In this document: positions 58,131-64,000 of the stretch, piece by piece
Layout of the letters: the number at the start of each line of letters is the position of its first letter
Numbering within the stretch: the stretch's first letter is position 1
Source of the DNA: Pseudoalteromonas sp. NBT06-2
GTDB lineage: Bacteria; Pseudomonadota; Gammaproteobacteria; Enterobacterales; Alteromonadaceae
Assembly: GCF_002276045.1 (NCBI RefSeq)
Contig: NZ_NQMR01000014.1
Span: forward strand, 1 to 64,000
Length of the DNA: 64,000 nt
Direction: 5' to 3'
Made by a program: the position numbers and the translations under genes
The notes under the pieces: model-generated
What the model was told of the DNA's origin: nothing
What the model saw: only the letters and a program-made list of their open reading frames with translations
Database searches by the model: none

Positions 58131-59264
58131 TCATACCATATCCTTATTTTTATATTCTAAAAGTACACGATCAATAAAATCTGTTGTGAGTTCATTAATT
58201 AAACCTGTTTCAGCATTTAACATTAAACTAAACCCGATATTAAGCCTGGGTAATATTACGATATCTGCACGATAACCTTGAACCCAACCGCTATGGTAAT
58301 ACATTTTCTCACCAGCATAGTCATATATTCGCCAACCTAATCCATAATGTGCTTTTTTTAAATTATTTCGCCAAACACGTCGCTTTAATTCTTTATTTGT
58401 TTTTGTATAAGTAAAAACTTGTTGAGATAAAACCATATCATTTAATACATTAGGGTATGACCCTAGTTGTGCTTTAAGCCATTGCACCATATCGGATGCA
58501 CTTGCATTGACTCCTGCTGCAGGTTCAACTTTATAATAGTTTTGTTTAAGTTTTGCTGTATGCCATCTTTTACGTCCACGTACATGTGGATGAGCATAAT
58601 CTTCGTCAGCTACCATAGCTTGGTAACCAACACTTGCGTTTTTCATATTCAAAGGTTTAAATAAAAATTGGTTCAACCACTCATTATAACTTAATCCCGT
58701 ACTTTGTTCTGTAATATTCCCAATTAAACTAAACATCACATTTTGATAACCATAACATCTTCCCGGTATACATAACGGTTCTACATCGGTTAGTTTATTA
58801 ACGATATCAGGATATTTCATTCTAGATTCGATTAAATTGTCATAAGCATTAGGTACTAAACCACTTGAATGGCTTAATAAATGATAAATTTTTAAAGACT
58901 CATCAAAATTTGAAAAGTGCACGCCTTGTAAATATTTATCTACAGGATCATTGAGTGAAAAGGCGCCTTGCGCGGCCAACTTAGAAGCTAAGGAACCTGC
59001 AAATGTTTTTGAAATAGAAGCGAGCCTAAATCGAGTCTGCTCAGTGATCGGTTGGCCATTTTTTAATTTTGTAACTCCGAAGCCTAGCGCAATTGAAAGT
59101 GAATTTGGTTTCACTATTGCTAAAGCAGCGCCTGGAATTGCTTTTTTATTCAGTGATTTTTTTAAATGCTTAATATAAGACTCTGTTAACCCATTCCATT
59201 TTTGTGTATTACCCTGAGAATAAAAACTAATTAAAACAACACACAATGTAAAAATATACTGCAT
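58131..59264 (-). CDS. Exported serine hydrolase, beta-lactamase class C fold
   Basis: A 377-residue PF00144-type protein. A signal peptide (about 1-20) precedes S83-ISK (SxxK nucleophile motif), YQN in GRCYGYQNVMF (YxN) and HSGWVQGY near the C-terminus in place of KTG. This family includes beta-lactamases, esterases and D-aminopeptidases; the HSG variant is more usual for esterases and peptidases than for lactamases. Monocistronic, between yhbY and an unrelated lipoprotein. Substrate unknown. Confidence 0.85.
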   Translation of the reverse strand: MQYIFTLCVVLISFYSQGNTQKWNGLTESYIKHLKKSLNKKAIPGAALAIVKPNSLSIALGFGVTKLKNGQPITEQTRFRLASISKTFAGSLASKLAAQGAFSLNDPVDKYLQGVHFSNFDESLKIYHLLSHSSGLVPNAYDNLIESRMKYPDIVNKLTDVEPLCIPGRCYGYQNVMFSLIGNITEQSTGLSYNEWLNQFLFKPLNMKNASVGYQAMVADEDYAHPHVRGRKRWHTAKLKQNYYKVEPAAGVNASASDMVQWLKAQLGSYPNVLNDMVLSQQVFTYTKTNKELKRRVWRNNLKKAHYGLGWRIYDYAGEKMYYHSGWVQGYRADIVILPRLNIGFSLMLNAETGLINELTTDFIDRVLLEYKNKDMV

Positions 59265-59432
59265 TCCACTCTCTAAAATAATATAAGTTCATTTACAATT
59301 TTATCACATCAATAAATGAAAGGGCACAATCTCTTTATGATCAGCCATTAGATAACTTTAATACTCTAGGGTATAATTGACTTTTTAGTACCTATTTATT
59401 ATTTGGGTATATATTTTCTTTCAGGGAACAGC

Positions 59433-60254
59433 ATGCGTTTATTGATAGTTACCAGTTTTATGATTTTATTATTTGGATGCCATCTAACAAAACCTTTAGC
59501 GCCATTATTAGAAATGCCAAAAGTACCACAATTGAATTATCAAAAATTTCAAATTGAATATATTAAAACTGAACAAGAAAAACTATCTTCATTACAAATA
59601 AAATCAGTTCAATTACCCGCTCACCAAATAACCAAAAAGCAAACTATTGCATTTGATTTATCTAAAGCAGAGGTAAGCTATGATTTAGCTAGAATATTTA
59701 ATGAGCAATTTAAAAAAATAGATCTAAAGCCTGTTTCAGATACAATTAATACTGAATATAAACTGACATTAAATAAAATCACCCATAAGATAGGCGCTCA
59801 AGTTCATTTTGAATTAAAAAATAAAAGTAGGATGAAAGGCATAGTTGATAACAAATTGATAGCTAAAATGTGTGACTCTATGGATACTATTATTAGTTTG
59901 CGTTTAACGCATACAAAATCAGGGGATGTGGTTTGGTTTGCGCAAAGTGAAATTAACAGCTCAAACTACCCCACGACACCATTAAGTTTTAAATTTAACT
60001 TCTATGAAATAATTAACAATAAAAAACAAATTAGTTTATTTATTACCAATCATAATACTGAAGAAGCCAGAATTATACGAGCACAAACTCCTGTATCAAT
60101 TCCTAGCTATATAATTTCGACTCATTCCAGTGATTTAGTTAAAGTTTCTGGAGTATGTTCACAAACTGAAGCTAATGATTTAGCAGAAAAAATCAGCCAA
60201 TATCTTATTAAGAATTTAGTGAATAAACTTAAAATAAGTGATATATATATGTGA
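59433..60254 (+). CDS. Lipoprotein of unknown function
   Basis: A 273-residue predicted lipoprotein. ATG 59433 is used because AGGGAA precedes it and the sequence MRLLIVTSFMILLFGC then forms a lipobox with the cysteine at residue 16; the frame is open ten codons further upstream from a TTG. No known domain is recognised; the middle has a mixed alpha/beta pattern (FDLSKAEVSYDLARIFNEQF, SLRLTHTKSGDVVWFAQSEI). It overlaps nothing and lies 82 bases before the MipA-like gene, possibly in the same transcript. Confidence 0.7.
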   Translation: MRLLIVTSFMILLFGCHLTKPLAPLLEMPKVPQLNYQKFQIEYIKTEQEKLSSLQIKSVQLPAHQITKKQTIAFDLSKAEVSYDLARIFNEQFKKIDLKPVSDTINTEYKLTLNKITHKIGAQVHFELKNKSRMKGIVDNKLIAKMCDSMDTIISLRLTHTKSGDVVWFAQSEINSSNYPTTPLSFKFNFYEIINNKKQISLFITNHNTEEARIIRAQTPVSIPSYIISTHSSDLVKVSGVCSQTEANDLAEKISQYLIKNLVNKLKISDIYM

Positions 60255-60336
60255 TCCTACATTTTCTTACAGTCACAACACAATATTTCACAATATAATA
60301 ACAACTGCTAAATACTTAAAATGCGAAAAGGTTTCT

Positions 60337-61197
60337 ATGTTAAAGGGTCTTTCAATCAAAACTTTATTAAAAATACTCTGTTTAACAATTTGGTTAAGCC
60401 CCATAGTCACCCATGCAAGTAATAGACTCTATGCCGACAATGACTTAGAGCCTATAAAAGGTTTTTCTTGGGATTGGAGCTTTGGCGCAGGTATTTATAT
60501 CCAAGACTCTTACCTACTTGGTAGCGACTCAACAGAAAATGGTAAAAATTTAAATCTTAATCTCGCTTTATCTTACAATAACTTTTATTTAGACATAGAT
60601 AATAGCCAGTTAAGCGGTAAAGGTGCCTTAATTATTGGTTATAGCGTGATAGATAAATATGATTGGGGCCTAGATATTATAGCCAGCAATTTTCAATCCG
60701 GTTTTGATGAAAACGGCATCTATAATACAAACGATTTAATACCTGAACTTGAAGGTATAACACCCCGAGAATATGACTTTGATGCGGGTATACGCTTATC
60801 TCGAAGTTACAAAGACACACAACTTTCTTTTGAATTATTAAATGATATTTCAGGAGCACATGGCGGTTGGTTATTCAATACATATTTAAGCCATATTCGC
60901 GTATGGAAAAACTGGGAATTTCGCTCAGTTGCAGGCTTAAATTTCTATTCCGAAAACTTCACACAATACTATTATGGCATCACTCCTAAAGAAGCTAAAA
61001 GTGACAGAACACTCTATAGCCCGGGCAATAGCTACAGCGTGTTAATTGAGTTTCATGCCGAGTATCCATTAACGGAAGATTGGGTGTTTATGGGCGGTAT
61101 ATTATCTACAAAATTTTCTAGTGCTATAGGAAGTAGCCCTATTATTTCTCAAAGTTATCAACATAAAGCCAAGGTAGGCGTTCGATATGTATTTTAG
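60337..61197 (+). CDS. MipA/OmpV family outer-membrane protein
   Basis: A 286-residue outer-membrane beta-barrel. ATG 60337 with AAAGG upstream gives a signal peptide ending THA (about 27); a longer open frame is rejected. Alternating strands and the C-terminal aromatic KVGVRYVF fit OmpV/MipA proteins, which serve as scaffolds for murein enzymes or in stress resistance. It overlaps the DUF3019 gene by 11 bases and precedes a two-component system, an arrangement that recurs in Shewanella and relatives (from memory). Confidence 0.85.
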   Translation: MLKGLSIKTLLKILCLTIWLSPIVTHASNRLYADNDLEPIKGFSWDWSFGAGIYIQDSYLLGSDSTENGKNLNLNLALSYNNFYLDIDNSQLSGKGALIIGYSVIDKYDWGLDIIASNFQSGFDENGIYNTNDLIPELEGITPREYDFDAGIRLSRSYKDTQLSFELLNDISGAHGGWLFNTYLSHIRVWKNWEFRSVAGLNFYSENFTQYYYGITPKEAKSDRTLYSPGNSYSVLIEFHAEYPLTEDWVFMGGILSTKFSSAIGSSPIISQSYQHKAKVGVRYVF

Positions 61198-61585
61198 AAG
61201 TATAAACTATCTCTACTTATTAACAGCACTACTGCCTTTTAAAACATTAGCAGAGGTCAATTTGAACGAAATTGATCATTTTGCTGTTACGCCTAATAAA
61301 TGCATTGCTTTACGAAAAGGGAGACCTTGCTACGCGATTGTTTCTGTTAATTGGAAAAAATTAAACATTGGAAACTACTGTCTTAGAAATAGTAAAAGCA
61401 AACAAATTATGCAATGTTGGACTGCTCAAAACGCAGGTATTTATCAATATGAATTTAATTCTGAAAAAAATCAAAGTTTTGAATTAGTTAATACTAAAAC
61501 GGGTCATGTGTCTGGAAAAGCAGGGATAAAAGTTCATTGGGTGTATACCAATAAACAAAAGAAGCGAAGATGGCGGCTTTTTTAA
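61187..61585 (+). CDS. DUF3019 family exported protein
   Basis: A 132-residue protein with a signal peptide (ending TLAE, about 22) and the DUF3019 pattern: FAVTPNKCIALRKGRPCYA, CLRNSKSKQIMQCW and a basic RRWRLF tail. Four cysteines would form disulphides in the periplasm. Function unknown; position between the MipA-like porin and the regulator genes suggests that it helps sensing or the outer-membrane response. Confidence 0.85.
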   Translation: MYFRSINYLYLLTALLPFKTLAEVNLNEIDHFAVTPNKCIALRKGRPCYAIVSVNWKKLNIGNYCLRNSKSKQIMQCWTAQNAGIYQYEFNSEKNQSFELVNTKTGHVSGKAGIKVHWVYTNKQKKRRWRLF

Positions 61586-61636
61586 TGACACTGCGCATGC
61601 AAATGACTTTAAATAATTTAAAAATGGAGCAAAAAA

Positions 61637-62356
61637 ATGACTAATTTATCTACAAATGGATACGGTAAAATTTTATTAGTTGAAGATGATCTTTCATTAG
61701 CGGATTGGGTAAATAATTATCTTGTAGAGCAAGGGTTTGAAGTCATAATGTGCCATAGAGGTGATCATGTTGTAAAACTTGTGAACAAACATAACCCCTC
61801 TTTAATTCTGCTAGATATCATGTTGCCTGGTATGGATGGTATCAGTGTTTGTAGAGAGCTTAGAAATTTTTATCAAAAACCAATATTATTACTCACAGCT
61901 AAAGGTGAAGAAGTTGATGAGGTAATAGGGTTAGAGGTTGGAGCCTCCGATTATATAATCAAACCCGTACGTCCTAGAGCTTTATTAGCTCGAATAAAAT
62001 CGGCACTACGTAGTGAAACGACTCAAGCTCAACAGTCAGAAAAAATAGTTGAAATAAATGTTGGCTGTTTGCATATAGATTTAAAAGCTCGCAATGTCAT
62101 GCTTGATGATAAAAAAATAGCCATTTCCAATGCTGAATTTTCATTATTAAGCTTTTTAGCATCACATGCTGGTGAAGTTGTTGATAGAGATTCAGTTTTT
62201 AAAGCAACTAAAGGTAGAGAGTATGATGGCCTAGATAGAAGTGTTGATGTTTTAATTTCTGCACTGAGAAAAAAGTTTGGTGATGATCCGCAAAACCCTC
62301 AAAAAATCAAAACAATTTGGGGTCAAGGATATTTATTAGTGGATGATGCTTGGTAA
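61637..62356 (+). CDS. OmpR-family response regulator
   Basis: A 239-residue regulator with a receiver domain (D17/D18 acidic pair, phosphoacceptor D60 in LILLDIMLPG, conserved Thr in LLTAKG and Lys in IIKPVRP) and a C-terminal winged-helix DNA-binding domain (about 135-235; DRSVDVLISALRKKFGDDP and IKTIWGQGYLLV). Directly followed by its kinase, zero bases apart. Probably regulates the upstream porin and DUF3019 genes. Confidence 0.95.
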   Translation: MTNLSTNGYGKILLVEDDLSLADWVNNYLVEQGFEVIMCHRGDHVVKLVNKHNPSLILLDIMLPGMDGISVCRELRNFYQKPILLLTAKGEEVDEVIGLEVGASDYIIKPVRPRALLARIKSALRSETTQAQQSEKIVEINVGCLHIDLKARNVMLDDKKIAISNAEFSLLSFLASHAGEVVDRDSVFKATKGREYDGLDRSVDVLISALRKKFGDDPQNPQKIKTIWGQGYLLVDDAW

Positions 62357-63667
62357 ATGAAAAAACTTTATATCTCCCTTTTACTCAGTGCGTTTATTTC
62401 CTTATTTGCTTTAGGTTGGTTAATTGATACATTTAGTCAATCGAGTTCAAACTCAGAAGATGACTTTTCTTGGCAAAAAGCCATGATGAAAGGCTTTACT
62501 GCTCAGATTGCACATATAGAAGAGAAAGACAGAGTAGATAAATCAACACAGTTAGGTATTCACTTCAATCAAGATTTAACTTATCGTAAAAATATAGAGT
62601 TAGCGTTACCTCCTAGTTTATTATCAAAACTTTACCTTCCGGGAGGTTTAGTGTTAGAAGATGATTTAGGCTTTTATTTACTTAAATCTTCTCCAGAATT
62701 TATAGACGCACATCTTGAACTGAGACTGACAAAACAAGTAACGGTATCAAAAAAATTAGATCTACTTTTAACTTTAAGCTTTTACGTAGGTGTCTGTTTA
62801 CTAATGTGGGTATGGCTTTCGCCATTAACAAAAAGATTGAGTATACTCAACGATGCCTCTCAAAAATTTGCCAGTGGCAACTTATCTGCTCGTATAAAAA
62901 TCAGTAAATTCACCTATATTTATGATGTTGAAGCAGCATTTAATCGCATGGCTGCACAAATTCAAAAACTGATTGAAGAAAATAAATTATTAGCTTCAAG
63001 TATGTCTCATGATATCCGTACTCCAGTTGCATGTTTAAGGTTTGGACTTGATGCCGCTTTAGATACACAAGATAATGCAAAAAAAGATCGTTATCTAGAG
63101 AGAATGGAAACTGATTTAGACCAAATGGAATGTATGCTCAATAGCTATCTAGAATTTGCGACATTAGAAAAAAACTCTTATCAAATATCAGTCACCCCTG
63201 TTGATTTAAAACCATATTTAAATAACTTAATTCAGCAAATTAAACCTAAATTGGATAACAAAGGCTTAATTGCGTATGTCGAGTGTGATGCCATTGAACT
63301 TAATGCTGATTTGCATTGGTTGGCACGCGCAATTATAAATTTATTAAGCAATGCCTGTGACTTTGCACAAAGTAAAATTCAAATTAATGCAACAACAGAT
63401 ATTACAAGATTAATCCTCTCTATCGAAGATGATGGCCCAGGTATCGCACCTGAAAATTGGCAATCTGTATTCACTCCTTTCTTTAAAGAACAAACACATA
63501 GAGACCGCAGCAATAAAAGTTATGGTTTAGGGTTAGCTATTACAGCAAAAGTAGCTGACTGGCATTTTGGTACGATTAAGGTAGATCAATCTCCAAACTT
63601 ATTAGGTGCAAGATTTACAATTAAAATTCCATTAAAGCCGTCCATCAGTGTAAATAACTTCAAATAA
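62357..63667 (+). CDS. Sensor histidine kinase
   Basis: A 436-residue kinase with membrane segments (about 5-23 and 135-155) bounding a periplasmic sensor of about 110 residues, a HAMP domain (about 155-210), DHp box with H218 in SSMSHDIRTPVACL, and a catalytic domain with N-box (NLLSNACDFA), G1 (DDGPGIAP) and G2 (GLGLAI). Starts immediately after the regulator stop. The stimulus is unknown; the link to a MipA/OmpV porin suggests an envelope signal. Confidence 0.95.
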   Translation: MKKLYISLLLSAFISLFALGWLIDTFSQSSSNSEDDFSWQKAMMKGFTAQIAHIEEKDRVDKSTQLGIHFNQDLTYRKNIELALPPSLLSKLYLPGGLVLEDDLGFYLLKSSPEFIDAHLELRLTKQVTVSKKLDLLLTLSFYVGVCLLMWVWLSPLTKRLSILNDASQKFASGNLSARIKISKFTYIYDVEAAFNRMAAQIQKLIEENKLLASSMSHDIRTPVACLRFGLDAALDTQDNAKKDRYLERMETDLDQMECMLNSYLEFATLEKNSYQISVTPVDLKPYLNNLIQQIKPKLDNKGLIAYVECDAIELNADLHWLARAIINLLSNACDFAQSKIQINATTDITRLILSIEDDGPGIAPENWQSVFTPFFKEQTHRDRSNKSYGLGLAITAKVADWHFGTIKVDQSPNLLGARFTIKIPLKPSISVNNFK

Positions 63668-63910
63668 TGGCTTTGTAATCTCCCCTTTACATAAAAACAA
63701 AATAAAAAATTTAAAACCTTTATAAACAATAACTTATATTTAAAAGAATAATGTAGTATCAATATTTGTTCAATACTCTTTTTTTTATTCTGCTATTTTG
63801 AGGCAGAACAAAACTATTTAGGCTTTTTATTCTTTAATATTTAAAGTAAATTGTTAGCGATATATATAATTAAAAACAACCGTTACTTAATCAAAGAGAA
63901 TTAAAACAAT

Positions 63911-64000
63911 ATGAGCACAAATCGTGGGGAGTTTACCTCCCGTTTCGGATTTATTATGGCGGCAGCAGGATCTGCTGTTGGTCTTGGTAATATATGGGGC
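63911..64000 (+). CDS. Sodium-dependent transporter (NSS family), 5' end only
   Basis: The first 30 codons, cut by the window end, read MSTNRGEFTSRFGFIMAAAG then SAVGLGNIWG. The GFIMAAAGSAVGLGNIWGFP region is the first helix signature of the neurotransmitter:sodium symporter (SNF) family, including the residues that bind sodium. Substrate cannot be judged from this fragment. It is separated from the histidine kinase by 243 AT-rich bases. Confidence 0.85.
   Translation, partial: MSTNRGEFTSRFGFIMAAAGSAVGLGNIWG

Overview
The window is a 64 kb stretch of AT-rich gammaproteobacterial chromosome. Gene content and order match the Alteromonadales, and a marine Colwelliaceae member (Colwellia/Thalassotalea type) is my best guess. 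This rests on the housekeeping synteny, the Mrp antiporter, the chitinase/LPMO set and the dispersed palindromic repeats; it is inference, since no rRNA gene is present.

Layout. (1) 0.4-7.9 kb, minus strand: a secreted chitin-degradation cluster (multidomain GH18 chitinase, AA10 LPMO, ChiA-type GH18 chitinase), each carrying CBM5/12 chitin-binding modules. (2) 8.4-14.2 kb, plus strand: rsfS-rlmH-mrdA-mrdB-rlpA-dacA, the ribosome-silencing and rod-shape/peptidoglycan cluster. (3) 14.2-23.8 kb: about 9.6 kb of accessory DNA that splits dacA from its usual neighbours ybeD-lipB-lipA. It holds a SpoIIE-type phosphatase, a decayed group II intron, a DUF3015 gene with an in-frame amber codon, a DUF4105 gene, a frameshifted ISAs1-family element, a peroxidase/cupredoxin/cytochrome operon and a MITE-like palindrome. 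(4) 23.8-25.8 kb: ybeD-lipB-lipA. (5) 26-31.8 kb, minus: six-gene Mrp Na+/H+ antiporter operon with a fused mrpA-mrpB. (6) 32-43.7 kb, minus: rimP-nusA-infB-rbfA-truB-rpsO-pnp-nlpI and a Sel1/metallopeptidase-like gene; upstream of rimP the initiator tRNA gene metY survives only as a promoter and a 15-nt 3' scar, followed by a heavily structured leader. (7) 44.2-48.3 kb, minus: apt-dnaX-ybaB-recR, with a programmed -1 frameshift signal in dnaX. (8) 48.5-51.2 kb: a small decayed island between a 3' half tRNA-Leu fragment and an intact tRNA-Leu(GAG), containing a membrane-protein gene split by a 267-bp MITE with a 5-bp target duplication, a 16-bp tandem repeat, a stand-alone ABC-type ATPase and a possible integrase relic. 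(9) 51.4-57.9 kb: secG, tpiA, glmM, folP, ftsH, rlmE (minus) and yhbY (plus). (10) 58.1-64 kb: a serine hydrolase, a lipoprotein, a MipA/OmpV-DUF3019-response regulator-histidine kinase cassette, and the first 30 codons of an Na+-dependent (NSS) transporter.

Most genes are ordinary housekeeping functions. The unusual content lies in RNA signals (metY scar, rimP leader, dnaX frameshift, intercistronic hairpins) and in several decayed mobile elements. I found no convincing wholly new multi-gene system. The strongest undescribed candidates are the alternative-fold leader upstream of rimP, the tRNA-Leu-bounded mini-island with its orphan ATPase, and the palindrome-controlled peroxidase/cupredoxin/cytochrome operon.
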